Positions 1-11,679 of a DNA stretch of 64,000 bases are shown here, piece by piece. The position numbers and the translations under genes are program-made. Every line of letters starts with the position of its first letter. Within the stretch, counting starts at the first letter, position 1. The stretch comes from Rickettsia endosymbiont of Gonocerus acuteangulatus (GTDB taxonomy: Bacteria; Pseudomonadota; Alphaproteobacteria; Rickettsiales; Rickettsiaceae): assembly GCF_964026435.1 (NCBI RefSeq), contig NZ_OZ032147.1, positions 558,001 through 622,000 on the forward strand, given 5' to 3'. The notes below the pieces were generated by a model, which saw nothing but the letters and a program-made list of their open reading frames with translations, was not told the DNA's origin and did no database searches.

Positions 1-585
1 TGATTTATGTTTGATAGACCTTTTCACCATAACATCTTTGACCGATAATGCTCCACCCGTGTTCTCTACAGCTATTATCTTCTATCCCAGACTCATCGAT
101 AAATACTAAATCTTGTTTATCTATAGTTTTTAGTTTCAATATAAACTCATTCCTTAGACCAATATCCCTTTTGGGATGAAGAAAAGTTTTTTTTATAACT
201 ATAACCTAATTTATTAAGCAATCTTGATATCGTACTTGCAGATACTTTTTGACTCCAGTTATTAGCTAGCTCCATGGTGGTTTTATCAAAATTTAATTCT
301 ATAAATTTTTTAAATCCCTCTATGTCTCTTATTATTCTACGATATCCTGTATGATAACCACTTTTTGCTTTGACATCCCCAGTTTGTTTCTTTAATTTTT
401 TCCACTCTATTATAGTCTTCCTACTAATAGAGTATATCTCTGAAGTCTCTTTTATTGTTTTACCATCTGTTAAACTTTTTATTACTCGTATTCTTAAATC
501 GTATGAATATGCCTTTGCCATAAGTTTTTCATTTAGTATAATCCAACTCATACTATAAGTCACTACCTTATCGCATTAAGCTATA
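1..585 (-). pseudogene. IS630-family transposase, partial, two frames (element A)
   Basis: The first frame starts at 521 (reads MAKAYSYDLRIRV) and encodes the helix-turn-helix N-terminal half typical of IS630/Tc1-type transposases. It ends at a stop near 147. The catalytic half continues in a second frame (HPKRDIGLRNEF, then DESGIEDN with the first catalytic Asp, then GWSIIGQRCYGEKV) and runs off the window start, with an extra A shifting the frame again near base 14. The outer end at about 559-585 matches the ends of the other IS630 copies here (TATAGC...GACTTATAG type) and lies at a TA, as expected for IS630. The change of frame at the A-run (bases 187-194) falls at the same codon as in the copy at 826-1617, so it may be programmed frameshifting rather than decay. 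Confidence 0.8.
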
Positions 586-603
586 CGTAGTAATATTGAT
601 AAA

Positions 604-699
604 ATGTTATATGAAAGAACGAAGTTATCTAATAGATCTGAAGAGCAAGTAATATCATTATTTAAAACAGATTCTAGGTTAGAGCCTGATTTAATTCTT
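604..699 (+). pseudogene. Short ORF fragment cut by a MITE
   Basis: A 32-codon open stretch (MLYERTKLSN..., ending ...EPDLIL) runs into the left end of the MITE at 700. I do not recognise the product. The charged, helical composition and the abrupt end at the MITE suggest the start of a truncated gene, but it could be chance. The upstream gap 586-603 holds nothing clear. Confidence 0.25.
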
Positions 700-825
700 C
701 AAAACTTACGCTATGTTATAGCAAATATGCTAAAAACCCTTACTACAAAGCTATGTTTTTACAGTGCATCACTTTATAATATCCTTTAATTTATAGGAAT
801 TATATCAAACATAGCGTAAGTTTTG
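700..825. mobile_element. MITE copy 1 (126 bp, ends shared with the IS701/IS4-like element)
   Basis: Bounded by CAAAACTTACGCTATG and its exact inverse CATAGCGTAAGTTTTG. The same termini bound the 1110-bp IS701/IS4-like elements at 21050, 50124 and 55415. The interior carries no useful ORF. Near-identical copies are at 22283, 45496 and 60043. Left and right flanks belong to different sequences: an unknown ORF on the left, the middle of an IS630 on the right. The copy therefore sits at a rearrangement joint. Confidence 0.85.
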
Positions 826-1617
826 TATATATAAATGGAAAAAATTAAAAGATAAGCAAGGTACTTTAGAAGCAGCAACTGGTTATCAGAAAGGACATAG
901 TCATAAGATAAAAGATTCAGAATCTTTTAAAGAATTTTTTAAAGCTAATATGAATAAAACATCAAAGGAGTTAGCAAAGCAATGGGGTAATATTGCATCT
1001 GTAACTATTTTAAGACAAATCAGAAAACTTGGCTATAGCTATAAACAAAACTCATTTTCATCCGAAAAGAGATATTAAATTAAGAAATGAATTTATAGCA
1101 AAGATACAAACCATCACAAAAGACAAATTAGTATATCTTGATGAATCTGGAATAGAGGATAATACTTGCAAAGAGTATGGATGGAGCATTATAGGACAAA
1201 GGTGTTATGGAGAAAAGGTGTATCAACATAAATTTAGAATAAGTATGATAGCTGGTCTTTGTAATGGTAATCTTATTGCTCCTGTAATATTTGAAGGTAA
1301 TTGTAATACAGAGGTCTTTAAAACTTATATTAGGGATGTATTAATTACAGAATTACAACCTGGGCAAACCGTTATTATGGATAACATTAATTTTCATAAA
1401 AATTCTAAAGTTAAAGAGTTAATTGAATCCGTTGGTTGTACCATATTGTATTTACCAACTTACTCTCCTGATTTAAATCCTATAGAGCATTACTGGTTTA
1501 AGATAAAAAATGAAATTAGGAAAGTTGTAGGAGATTTTGAAACATTTTATGATGCTGTTTTTAATACTATTAAATTGTCAGTATCTTAATAATTTATGCT
1601 ATACAAGCAACTAGGTG
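826..1617 (+). pseudogene. IS630-family transposase, 5'-truncated, two frames (element B)
   Basis: Frame one (YKWKKLKDKQG..., ending GYSYKQNSFSSEKRY) is the second half of the DNA-binding region. Its N-terminus is missing beyond the MITE. Frame two, open to 1589, carries the DDE domain: YLDESGIEDN (first Asp), TVIMDNINFHKN (second Asp), SPDLNPIEHYW (Glu). The frame change (+1 or -2) is at the same position as in element A. The element ends near 1617 with TATGCTATA, matching the IS630 end. A second copy with the same interior is at 20882-22282. A TTG at 1029 could serve as a start for the catalytic half but is probably not used. Confidence 0.8.
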
Positions 1618-1909
1618 ATACTAAAGTTACTGGATTCCCGCTGCAGCTAAGAATAACATAGAATAAAAACTGTCTGGTACTATAATCAAGTCAAGGGGTG
1701 ATAGCAAAAAAAATCGAGCCATGCAATAAAGCCAAACTTCTAGCTAGGAATAATACCAAAAACATTTTCCGCTCTACGTCTACGTGGGACAAGTCTCATA
1801 CGGGAATGATATCAAAGCTATCTGATAACATTAATTTTTTCTCACAGTGCCACTGATTTGTTAAAATTATTTAGTGCTATTTTACTGTAGACAGAATATT
1901 AAAAAAAAA
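1618..1909. other. Gene-free stretch with short repeat debris
   Basis: No convincing coding sequence. It contains a fragment of the 'GGATTCCCGC' type repeat (about 1632-1655) that recurs near 9460 and 19730, and poly-A next to the tRNA 3' end. Otherwise I see nothing. Confidence 0.5.
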
Positions 1910-1986
1910 TGGTAGCGAGGGAGGGATTTGAACCCCCGACACACGGATTATGATTCCGTCGCTCTAACCAACTGAGCTACCCCGCC
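1910..1986 (-). tRNA. tRNA-Met (CAT anticodon)
   Basis: Read on the minus strand, the sequence folds as a full 77-nt cloverleaf with encoded CCA. The D-arm has GCTCAGTTGGTTAGAGC, the anticodon stem ACGGA/TCCGT encloses the loop ATCATAA (anticodon CAT), and the T-arm is GGGGGTTCAAATCCC. The acceptor stem has two G-T pairs. The lack of initiator-specific GGG/CCC pairs in the anticodon stem argues for elongator Met. A lysidine-modified Ile(CAU) cannot be excluded from sequence alone. Confidence 0.9.
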
Positions 1987-2084
1987 AAAGATGTGTTTTT
2001 ATTGTGGATTTTGCTGTAAATGCGATATTTTATTGTTCTTCAGTTAGCTTAATTGTGTCCAATCTAAAAGCGTGTTCGGTGTCA

Positions 2085-2340
2085 TCTAGTTAGCTTGTAC
2101 GTAGTTATTGCAGGCTTTAATGTCATTCCCGTCTAAGGCTGGCTTTGTTGCATAGCTCGAGAAACGTCATTGCGAACGAACAAAGTGAGTGCAACAATCC
2201 AGAAAAAATAATAAAAAATACTAATTTTATTAGTATTTTTAACTGGATCCCGTGAACAAGCCACGGGGATGACAGGGGAAAATGATCTACGCAACAATGC
2301 CTCTACGGGATGACACCGAGGGCATTTTTCGATCCCATGC
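2085..2340. repeat. Rickettsial intergenic palindromic repeat
   Basis: Contains the recurring strings GTCATTCCCGT, TGCATAGCTCGAG, CAACAATCCAG and TGGATCCCGTG...CCACGGG, with inverted arms (ACTAATTTTATTAGT). The same words recur at 7893-8045, 9455-9560, 13630-13755, 19607-19860 and 63345-63520. An open frame across it (2133-2342, minus) is a by-product of the repeat, not a gene. Confidence 0.7.
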
Positions 2341-2382
2341 AATTAATGCTTTACCTATACGAAAACGAAATAAAACAATAAA

Positions 2383-2877
2383 TTAACGTTTAGAGAATTG
2401 TGTTTTCTTACGTGCTTTATGTTGCCCGTATTTCTTACGCTCCACTACTCTAGAATCACGTGTTAAGAATCCACCTTTACGTAAAACAGCGTGAAAGTCT
2501 GGAGCTGATTGTGCTAATGCTTTAGATATACCATGCAATATAGCACCTTTCTGCCCTGAAATACCTCCGCCTCTAACTGTACAAACTATATCATACTGAT
2601 TATTAGTTTTCGTTAAAGTAAAAGGTTGCAATATAGTTTTGACTTGCGTTTCAGAAGCAAAATATTGATCTAAACTTTTTTTATTAACAATTACTTGCCC
2701 TTTTCCTGGTTTGAGCCAAACTCGTGCTATAGCGTTTTTTCTTTTACCAGTAGCATAGAATCTACCTGAATTATCCATTTTCTCTTTAGGAGTTTTAACT
2801 GTTTGTTTGTCAGCAATTAAAGCTTCCTTATTTAGCGACTTTTCTACTTTGTCTGTTTTAATCTTTAACGTTGTCAT
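2383..2877 (-). CDS. rpsI: 30S ribosomal protein S9
   Basis: Small-subunit protein whose C-terminal tail reaches the decoding site. The body matches S9: [19 protein letters not shown], then the glycine-rich [22 protein letters not shown], and the basic tail [18 protein letters not shown]. It is 164 aa, about 35 longer than the Escherichia coli protein, because of a lysine-rich N-terminal extension that is usual in rickettsial S9. It starts at an ATG six bases after the rplM stop, giving the classical rplM-rpsI operon. No defects seen. Confidence 0.97.
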   Translation of the reverse strand: MTTLKIKTDKVEKSLNKEALIADKQTVKTPKEKMDNSGRFYATGKRKNAIARVWLKPGKGQVIVNKKSLDQYFASETQVKTILQPFTLTKTNNQYDIVCTVRGGGISGQKGAILHGISKALAQSAPDFHAVLRKGGFLTRDSRVVERKKYGQHKARKKTQFSKR

Positions 2878-2883
2878 AGTTGA

Positions 2884-3351
2884 TTACTTCTTATTTTTTG
2901 GATTTTGGCTTGCAAAATCATAAACTACAGGCTGCTGCCCTGCGTGCGGGTGTTCACTATTTGCATAAATATATAGATTACTCATTTGCTTAGCACCTAA
3001 AGCATTTCTTGTAATCATTCTTTTAACTGCCATTTTAATGACTCGCTCAGGGTGTTTACCACTTAAGATTTTACCTGCAGTAGTATCTTTAATACCGCCT
3101 GGAAATCCGGTATGTCTATAATATATCTTCCCGTCTTTAGGATTTGCTTTTTTACCGGTTAATGTTACATGCTCTGCATTGATTATGATTATATTATCAC
3201 CACAATCCATATGAGGAGTAAAACTAGGTTTATGTTTACCACGAAGCATATTAGCAACTCTACTTGCAAGTCTCCCAAGTACAACATTTTTTGCGTCTAT
3301 AACCCACCATTTTTTTTCAATTTCCGATGGTTTTGCAGAATAAGTTTTCAC
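2884..3351 (-). CDS. rplM: 50S ribosomal protein L13
   Basis: Early-assembly protein of the large subunit. At 155 aa it is near the family norm, with family motifs in order: [60 protein letters not shown], and [19 protein letters not shown]. The start codon is GTG (reads [10 protein letters not shown]). Transcribed ahead of rpsI as a two-gene unit; the promoter should lie between 3352 and 3440. Confidence 0.97.
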   Translation of the reverse strand: MKTYSAKPSEIEKKWWVIDAKNVVLGRLASRVANMLRGKHKPSFTPHMDCGDNIIIINAEHVTLTGKKANPKDGKIYYRHTGFPGGIKDTTAGKILSGKHPERVIKMAVKRMITRNALGAKQMSNLYIYANSEHPHAGQQPVVYDFASQNPKNKK

Positions 3352-3444
3352 AACAATATCTTTTTAATTAAAATTTTTGAAATAAAGATCTAAAGCCATA
3401 TTTAATAGCATTAATACCAGTAGTTTGTCAAGTTATATTTAGTA

Positions 3445-4689
3445 CTATTTGTTTCCAAATATTATTTTTCTATCGGTAGAAAAATATAAGTTTTTATTAG
3501 CAGTTAAACCATAATAATGGATATTATTAATGATTTTAGTAATATTTGGCACTGCACTTAAGTGATCATTATTATCTAAATCAAAGCTATACAAAACACC
3601 ACTCATAGAAATAATATCTAGGCTGCGGCTGCCGTTATTCTCTGCTATAAAAGGTGCTAAGAAAGTAGAAGCTTTTAGTTTTTTGGAATCTTTTCCATCA
3701 TTTAAATCAGCTACAAATTTTACTAAGCCTGTTTCAGGATTAAAAGCAACTACCTGCCTTGCATTATTTGTGACAAATAAACTATTACCGATTAAGGATA
3801 TTGATTGAATATCCTCAGCATTTACTTGCCAAAGAGCTGCTCCTGTATCGAGGTTTAATTTAATAAGTTTACCGAGTCCTGTTGCTATATATAAATTATT
3901 ATTATCATAAATAGGAGCACATAAAATGCTAGCTTCTTCAAAATTTGGTATAGCTATATGATCGAAACTCGCAAATTCAAAATTCCATTTTACTTCACCA
4001 TTTTTTGTATTTAATGCAAGTATTTGTCCGGAATTATAAGTTATTATTACACTGTCTTTATGTAATATCGGTGTCATGAAATAGCTTGCTGATAAAACTT
4101 CAGCTAAACTTTCATGTTCCCAAACAATTTTTAAAGTTTCAGCATTTAGAGCTGTTGTTTGATTACTGATTGTTTGGACTAAAACCGTGCTATCATTTAG
4201 CATTACCGGTTTTGTTCGTATAATATCAGGAAGCTGTTTTCTGATTATTTCATAACCTGTTTTTGCATCTAGTACTACTAATAATCTTGAACCATATGTT
4301 ACATATAATTTGTCGTTATAATGTAAAATGCCGCCACCAATATAATTATCTTTTTTATTTCGGCTTAAATTATAAGACCAAATAACTTTATTCTTTTCTA
4401 TAGAGAATGCTGAAACATTTGACCTAATATCTAACGCATAAATCATATCACCAACAAAAACAGGCGCTGTAATGGTTTTATTTTTAACAAAATCATATCG
4501 CTTGTTTTTTAACATATTTGGATTAAATGCATATATGTTTGCACTGTTTCCTAAATATATTGGTTCGTTAGATTGCAGAGATAATTTAGGAGTTAATTCA
4601 ACTATATTTTTTACTCTTTTTGGACCAAGTGCGTTACATGCACTTAAAATAATGAGCGGTAATAATAAACTTACTATTTTCTTGATCAT
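3445..4689 (-). CDS. bamB: Outer-membrane assembly lipoprotein BamB-like (PQQ-type beta-propeller)
   Basis: 414 aa. The N-terminus is a lipoprotein signal (hydrophobic run, then lipobox LSAC with Cys18). The rest is a repeated beta-propeller pattern with Trp-docking motifs such as NKVIWSYNLS, LKIVWEHES, GEVKWNFEF and GAALWQVNA, about one per 40-50 residues. This is the layout of BamB, the periplasmic scaffold subunit of the BAM complex that inserts outer-membrane proteins. It lies 18 bases downstream of the YfgM-like gene, the same pairing (yfgM-bamB) seen in many proteobacteria, which strengthens the call. Confidence 0.88.
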   Translation of the reverse strand: MIKKIVSLLLPLIILSACNALGPKRVKNIVELTPKLSLQSNEPIYLGNSANIYAFNPNMLKNKRYDFVKNKTITAPVFVGDMIYALDIRSNVSAFSIEKNKVIWSYNLSRNKKDNYIGGGILHYNDKLYVTYGSRLLVVLDAKTGYEIIRKQLPDIIRTKPVMLNDSTVLVQTISNQTTALNAETLKIVWEHESLAEVLSASYFMTPILHKDSVIITYNSGQILALNTKNGEVKWNFEFASFDHIAIPNFEEASILCAPIYDNNNLYIATGLGKLIKLNLDTGAALWQVNAEDIQSISLIGNSLFVTNNARQVVAFNPETGLVKFVADLNDGKDSKKLKASTFLAPFIAENNGSRSLDIISMSGVLYSFDLDNNDHLSAVPNITKIINNIHYYGLTANKNLYFSTDRKIIFGNK

Positions 4690-4707
4690 ATTTCTCCTTT
4701 AATTCTA

Positions 4708-5376
4708 TTATTTAGCTCTATCTAAGCCTGCAAGCAAAGCTTTTGCTTGATCTTTTAGTAAATCTGAAGTGTTATTTGATGCTACTAAAATTCTTAAATT
4801 CTTTTCTGCTTCTGCAAGCATATTGCTCTTAATATCCCAAATAGCTTTCATAATATTTGCCGTAGCCCAAAAAGGCTTATTTTCATTATCAAAATAATTT
4901 AAATATTTCACTAATTTTTCTTTGTCAGCAATATCTAGATTTTCATCATCAATAACGAGACTACACCATGCAATACGAGCATATGAAGTAACGATTTCTG
5001 AATATTCCTTATTTTCAATAATCTTGCTAAGTAAATCTTTTGCTTCTGAATTTTGTTGCCCTGAAAGTTTTATAGCAACTTGCTCTAGTAAAGCAATCTC
5101 TTTTATCTTAGTATTACTAATGCCAACTAAATTTTCTAAGGTACTAATAGCAAGTTCCTTATTACCTTGCACAGCTTCTAAATTAACTGCTTTAACAAAA
5201 ATATCACCATTTTTTTGGTTATTTTCAATTTGCTTATTTTTATTGTTATTGTTAATGACCATTATAGTAATAGCTATTAAGGCAATAATTATTACTATAG
5301 GTAAAAGTCTTTTAAAAAAAATTAGCCTTTTTTCTTCATTTTGATCATTTAATACTTCGTCTAGAATATCTGTCAT
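4708..5376 (-). CDS. YfgM-like membrane-anchored TPR-type protein (DUF2659-type)
   Basis: 222 aa. Acidic N-terminus, one transmembrane segment (about residues 24-42, LLPIVIIIALIAITIMVI), then an Asn/Lys linker and helical repeats that resemble tetratricopeptides. This is the topology of YfgM, a periplasmic chaperone partner of SecYEG whose gene normally precedes bamB, as here. Rickettsial versions are known only as a domain of unknown function. It is 6 bases downstream of cpoB, so cpoB-yfgM-bamB may be one transcript. Confidence 0.75.
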   Translation of the reverse strand: MTDILDEVLNDQNEEKRLIFFKRLLPIVIIIALIAITIMVINNNNKNKQIENNQKNGDIFVKAVNLEAVQGNKELAISTLENLVGISNTKIKEIALLEQVAIKLSGQQNSEAKDLLSKIIENKEYSEIVTSYARIAWCSLVIDDENLDIADKEKLVKYLNYFDNENKPFWATANIMKAIWDIKSNMLAEAEKNLRILVASNNTSDLLKDQAKALLAGLDRAK

Positions 5377-5381
5377 ATTTT

Positions 5382-6131
5382 TTATTTTGATTTAGTGGTA
5401 CAGCCAAATTTGAGCTTAGCATCCTCTGCCATTTTTTTAGATGCAGCTGTTCTGTTACTTGGGAATTCCTTATTCAGCTTATCAAGCATATTGCAAGCTT
5501 CTGTAGTCTTCTTTAATTCACCAAGTGAAAGTGCTAGCTTTAATAGACCATCGGAGGATTTTGCTCCTTTTGGCGATTCTTTATAACATTTTAAATAATT
5601 AACAGCAGCTGTGTTATAATCTTTTTGTTTAAAAAAGCATTCTCCATACCAAAAATAAGCATTACTAATCATTGAACTCTTAGAGTATTTTTGGATAAAG
5701 TTTTTGAATTTATTTTTAGCATCATCAGTCTTATTATCTTTGTAAGAAGCAAGAGCTAAATCATAAGCTTGTTTATCAGGTGCAACATCCTTGTTAGGTT
5801 CGGGAGCAGTTTTTACTTCCTCTACTCTATTAGGCATATCTTTAAGCAGGCTTACGTCAAAAATATCAGGGGTATTTTGATGATCTGTTTCCGAAGTTTC
5901 AGTGTTTTCATTTAGTTGTGGAATATTAGAATTTTTGCTTAATATATCAATTTTATGCTGTAAAACCTCAATTTTACCAATCAATCTTCTAATTTCTTGC
6001 TCTTGCTCATCCAATCTACTTTCAAAATCATTACTTGCTGCATATTTTAAAGGTTGTCCCTTTATAGTGCTACTTTCTGCAAACGTTAATAATGAAAATA
6101 AAAGAGTAAATATTAAAATAACTAGCTTCAT
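5382..6131 (-). CDS. cpoB: Cell division coordinator CpoB (YbgF), Tol-Pal system
   Basis: 249 aa. A signal peptide (MKLVILIFTLLFSLLTFAES) is followed by a coiled-coil region (about 30-70, EQEQEIRRLIGKIEVLQHKI), a Pro/Glu linker, and C-terminal TPR repeats (AYDLALASYKDNKTDDAK, ISNAYFWYGECFFKQKDY, AAVNYLKCYKESPKG). This order is diagnostic of CpoB, which links Tol-Pal outer-membrane constriction to septal peptidoglycan synthesis. The Tol genes themselves are not in the window. First gene of the cpoB-yfgM-bamB group. Confidence 0.88.
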   Translation of the reverse strand: MKLVILIFTLLFSLLTFAESSTIKGQPLKYAASNDFESRLDEQEQEIRRLIGKIEVLQHKIDILSKNSNIPQLNENTETSETDHQNTPDIFDVSLLKDMPNRVEEVKTAPEPNKDVAPDKQAYDLALASYKDNKTDDAKNKFKNFIQKYSKSSMISNAYFWYGECFFKQKDYNTAAVNYLKCYKESPKGAKSSDGLLKLALSLGELKKTTEACNMLDKLNKEFPSNRTAASKKMAEDAKLKFGCTTKSK

Positions 6132-6227
6132 ATTATTTTTTATTTTTACAATAATATTTCTTATAATACTGAAAATTTTCTAACATTCCACATGTTTTTA
6201 AAAATCTTACAATAAACTATCATATAC

Positions 6228-6345
6228 CGCAGATACTTCAAGAGTTGAAAGTCAAATAAGTGGTGAGCCTGCGGAGCGTACAATAGTACGTGAGCACAGG
6301 CGAATCCCAAAATTTGGCTTATCAAATCTTGAAATATCAAAGGTA
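6228..6345. repeat. Rickettsia palindromic element
   Basis: A long imperfect palindrome. The outer arms are GATACTTCAAGA and TCTTGAAATATC; further arms are GAGCCTG and CAGGCGA; the core is GCGTAC-AATA-GTACGT. It fills most of the gap between cpoB and the histidine kinase gene. As RNA it would fold into one long hairpin and could act as a terminator for the minus-strand kinase gene. Confidence 0.75.
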
Positions 6346-6349
6346 TATT

Positions 6350-7852
6350 TTATATTTCGATGCTGCCGTCATAAGCAAAAGTCAGTATAATAGTAGTTCC
6401 TTCATTTATTTTACTTTGCAGATCAAATTTACCATTCATAAGCTCAACTAACTTTTTAGTAAGCGGCAGTCCAAGCCCTGTACCTTCATATTTGCGGCTA
6501 AGTTCACTATCAATCTGTCCAAATGTTGACAAAGTTTTTGGTATATCTTTTTCTTCAATACCAATACCGGTATCTATAACTTTTATATATACTAATTTAG
6601 CTAGCTCATCTTTTTCCATTGTAATAGTAACTCTTCCACCGGCATTTGTAAATTTTACAGCATTTGATAGAAGATTTAAAAATACTTGCTTAAGTCTTTT
6701 TGGATCTGCCTTTATAACAATATGCTCTTTCGGTAACTTGTTAACTAATTCTACTCCAGCTTGATCAGCACGAGGCTTAACAAGTATAAGTGACGAGCTA
6801 ACCAATTTATTTAAATCAAGATCAATACTATCTACTTTTAATTTATCAGCAGAAGCCTTAGAAAGATCCAAAATATCGTTAATCATGCTAAGTAAATGCT
6901 TACCGGCATCATTAATATCTTTAATATAATTTCTACTTTTTTCTGGATCTTTTTCTGACATTAAAATTTCAGAAAAGCCTATTATAGCGTTAAGAGGGGT
7001 TCGTAACTCATGACTAATATTGGCAAAGAATTTTGTATTTGAGGAGCTAGTCTTTTCTACCTTTATTATTTCAGCTTTTAAATTTCTATTTGTTATTAGC
7101 TGCTCTTCGATAATATGCCTAGCATAATTAGTATTACTAACAATTATAGTACAAAATATTATAAAAATAATAATAAAAGTTATAAAAACTTTTTGCTCAA
7201 GAGATATTATATTTTGCCATTGATTAGTAATATTAGTATTAATCTCAAGTATTGCATCTACTCGAAAATTGTTTAAATCACTACCTATAATAGGTATATA
7301 GCTAGTAATAAAAGAAGCTTTTTTTTCTGTTAAATCATTTTCATTCTGAATTATAACCTTAGGAAGTAATATATGGCTGGTAATGCCTTCAAGAGCACTT
7401 AACAAAGGTGGTTTTGCAGTAAGAGATCTAAAAAAATATTTATCAATTTTTGCGATGAATATTTCAACTAAACTATCATCTGGATAATTATCCACACTAT
7501 ACATATTTAGCATATTACTGGTAATAAATTTATTACCGTTAAGATCATACAGAGAAATGTTAATATCAAGATTAGTAAACCAATCAGCAGTAATAGTGAC
7601 AAAATCAATGAATTCTTGATCTTGTAATAATTTTAAATAGCCAAATTTATGTAATTTATTAATTACATTTTCATGAGTATTCCAAATATTATGGGTATAA
7701 AGAGAAGCTATCTTAGTGTTTTGTAAAGCTACCTGTTTTACTATCATCTCTTTTATCATAAAATAACGATAAAACATCATATTTATGACAATATTAAGAA
7801 ATAATACAACAAATGATAATCTGACTATATATTTATTATGGTTCATTATCAC
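6350..7852 (-). CDS. Membrane sensor histidine kinase (PleC-like, no receiver domain)
   Basis: 500 aa. A transmembrane helix at about 10-30, a periplasmic sensor region (30-225) and a second helix at about 225-245 are followed by the HisKA domain with phosphoacceptor in [23 protein letters not shown]. The ATPase domain follows: N-box [14 protein letters not shown]1 [10 protein letters not shown]-box, and G2 [12 protein letters not shown]. All catalytic boxes are intact. There is no receiver or Hpt domain. The HisKA sequence is of the PleC/BarA type that acts on response regulators in alphaproteobacteria. The cognate regulator is not in the window. Confidence 0.85.
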   Translation of the reverse strand: MIMNHNKYIVRLSFVVLFLNIVINMMFYRYFMIKEMIVKQVALQNTKIASLYTHNIWNTHENVINKLHKFGYLKLLQDQEFIDFVTITADWFTNLDINISLYDLNGNKFITSNMLNMYSVDNYPDDSLVEIFIAKIDKYFFRSLTAKPPLLSALEGITSHILLPKVIIQNENDLTEKKASFITSYIPIIGSDLNNFRVDAILEINTNITNQWQNIISLEQKVFITFIIIFIIFCTIIVSNTNYARHIIEEQLITNRNLKAEIIKVEKTSSSNTKFFANISHELRTPLNAIIGFSEILMSEKDPEKSRNYIKDINDAGKHLLSMINDILDLSKASADKLKVDSIDLDLNKLVSSSLILVKPRADQAGVELVNKLPKEHIVIKADPKRLKQVFLNLLSNAVKFTNAGGRVTITMEKDELAKLVYIKVIDTGIGIEEKDIPKTLSTFGQIDSELSRKYEGTGLGLPLTKKLVELMNGKFDLQSKINEGTTIILTFAYDGSIEI

Positions 7853-7892
7853 CTTATTTTTCTTTTAAAAGAAGCATTTTATACATTCAATG

Positions 7893-8045
7893 TTGTCCCC
7901 ACATGAGGCTTTGCATAGATAAAAAAGCGTCTTCGGTGTCATCCCGTGGCTTGACCACGGGATCCAGAAAAACAATTTAAAATATCAATATCATTGATAT
8001 TTTTAACTGGACCTAGTTCCCAAGTCACGGGGTGACATAGGTGGG
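7893..8045. repeat. Intergenic palindromic repeat
   Basis: GTCATCCCGTGGCTTGACCACGGGATCCAG forms inverted arms, and a second half (TAACTGGACCTAGTTCCCAAG, then GGGGTGACA) mirrors the first. The same family is at 2085, 19607 and 63345. It separates the kinase gene from ctpA. Confidence 0.7.
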
Positions 8046-8057
8046 GCTGGTCCACTT

Positions 8058-9419
8058 TTATTTAACTTCCCCTTTTGTCTCTAGATTCTTATTAATAATT
8101 AACCCTGTAATTACATCATAAGCACGAGCAAATTGGTAATCTTTTTTGTATAATTCAGATAATTCGTTGTCTTCTTGTTTGTTATTTTTATCTTTTGTCT
8201 CTTTTTTACTATCTTTGTTTTTAGATGAATTATCTTTTTCGGCATCATTCTTCAAATAATTCTTTAATGAACTTTCAGAAAAACGTTTATCTATTTTTTT
8301 AACTTCCGGATATTCTACTTTTGCCGGTTCAATTATAATATCAGGCTCTATACCATCTGCTTGAATAGAACGACCGCTTGGTGTGTAATATTTAGCGATA
8401 GTAAGTTTTACAGCTGCTCTTTGATTAATTTGAGTCAAAGCCTGAACTGAACCTTTACCAAAAGATTTAGTCCCAAGTATTATCGCTCTTTTATGATCTT
8501 GCAACGCTCCTGCTACTATTTCCGCAGCTGAAGCAGAATTGCCGTTTATCAGGACTATCATAGGAACTTTTGGAGCTTTCAGTGAAAACTCATTTGCTTT
8601 GGTTTCAGTAGCGATCAAGTTAGCTCTACCTTTTGTCCTTAATATTATACCGGAATCAATAAAGTAATCACTAACAGCAATTGCTTGTTCTAGTATACCT
8701 CCTGCATTATTACGTATATCGAGAATAATACCTTTAATATCGTCTTTACTTTCAGATTTAAGCTTCTTTACTGCTGCTTTCAATTCGGAGATTGTTGATT
8801 CGTTAAAAGTAATAATACGTATATAAGCAATATTATTTTTTTCCAAATGTGCTTTTATTGGGTTCATTTTCACTATTTCACGAGTAAGCTCTATATCTTG
8901 TGGTTTTACCTCATCGGCTTTTATAACTAGTAATTTAACTTTAGTCCCCGGCGTGCCTCGCATTTCTTTCACGGCTTTGTTAGGACCAATTGTAGATACT
9001 AACTCATTATTCACCCCGACTATGTAATCCCCTCCTTTTAGACCAGCTTTGAATGCAGGCAAATCATCAATAGGAGATATTATTTTTATAGCCCCACTAT
9101 CATACATTATATTAACTCCAATTCCACCAAACTCACCTTTAGTAAATGTAAAAATATCTTCAAAATCCTCACCTGTGTAATAACTTGAATGCGGATCAAG
9201 CGAATTTAACATGCCGTTAATTGCTTCATCTATCATTTTTTGTTTATCTGGTATTTCTACGTATTCTTTTTCAACACGTTCAAATATTTCCTGAAATTGC
9301 TTATAAGCCTCTTCATTTGTTATTTTATTTTCAGGCTCTTTCGCTTCTTCTTTAGTAGCGGCAAATACAGAAACAAAATTTATAGTAAAAAATAATGCTA
9401 TAATTAAACGTAAATACAT
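8058..9419 (-). CDS. ctpA: C-terminal processing periplasmic protease (S41 family)
   Basis: 453 aa from the chosen start. Signal peptide MYLRLIIALFFTINFVSVFA; N-terminal helical domain; PDZ domain (about 95-180, GGIGVNIMYDSG, PAFKAGLKGGDYIV); S41 catalytic core with Ser in NGNSASAAEIV and Lys in GTKSFGKGSVQ. The C-terminus is Lys/Asp-rich. The frame is open 66 bases further upstream, but those codons (MLDSRLRGND...) come from a palindromic repeat, and a good ribosome-binding site (GCGGAG) sits 5-10 bases before the ATG at 9419, which decides the start. The family cleaves C-termini of periplasmic substrates. Confidence 0.92.
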   Translation of the reverse strand: MYLRLIIALFFTINFVSVFAATKEEAKEPENKITNEEAYKQFQEIFERVEKEYVEIPDKQKMIDEAINGMLNSLDPHSSYYTGEDFEDIFTFTKGEFGGIGVNIMYDSGAIKIISPIDDLPAFKAGLKGGDYIVGVNNELVSTIGPNKAVKEMRGTPGTKVKLLVIKADEVKPQDIELTREIVKMNPIKAHLEKNNIAYIRIITFNESTISELKAAVKKLKSESKDDIKGIILDIRNNAGGILEQAIAVSDYFIDSGIILRTKGRANLIATETKANEFSLKAPKVPMIVLINGNSASAAEIVAGALQDHKRAIILGTKSFGKGSVQALTQINQRAAVKLTIAKYYTPSGRSIQADGIEPDIIIEPAKVEYPEVKKIDKRFSESSLKNYLKNDAEKDNSSKNKDSKKETKDKNNKQEDNELSELYKKDYQFARAYDVITGLIINKNLETKGEVK

Positions 9420-9566
9420 AATACTCCGCATGTGTTTATTAGTTTTTTGTGTTGTGTCATTCCCGCGTAGGCGGGAATCCAGCATAAAGCGAGATAAATC
9501 GAGCTTTTAGCTCTAAAAATTTACTGTACTTATGCTTTTTTTCCGTCGTTGCTAAGAATGACATTG
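9420..9566. repeat. Intergenic repeat (GTCATTCCCGCG type)
   Basis: GTCATTCCCGCGTAGGCGGGAATCCAGCA contains the palindrome CCCGCGTAGGCGGG. The following AAAGCGAGATAAATCGAGC also occurs at about 19745. This repeat supplies the spurious upstream extension of the ctpA frame. Confidence 0.7.
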
Positions 9567-9572
9567 ATATCC

Positions 9573-11564
<1,992 letters not shown>

Positions 11565-11679
11565 TTAGAATTACGATTAAAAAAGAATTTTTTATACTTC
11601 TTTAAATTAAACTATTTAGTATAGAAAAGCAATTATGGTTTGAAGAAAATATATAATTAATGATAATGTAAGACGAGTA

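Noticed and set aside
1910-1986. Integration of the element into the tRNA-Met gene
   Set aside because: The tRNA is complete and both flanks are IS debris or repeats; there is no integrase nearby and no repeated 3' end elsewhere in the window that I could see.
2133-2342. Minus-strand 69-codon ORF
   Set aside because: Entirely inside a palindromic repeat; its words (such as SFSPVIPVACSRDPV) are translations of the repeat family.
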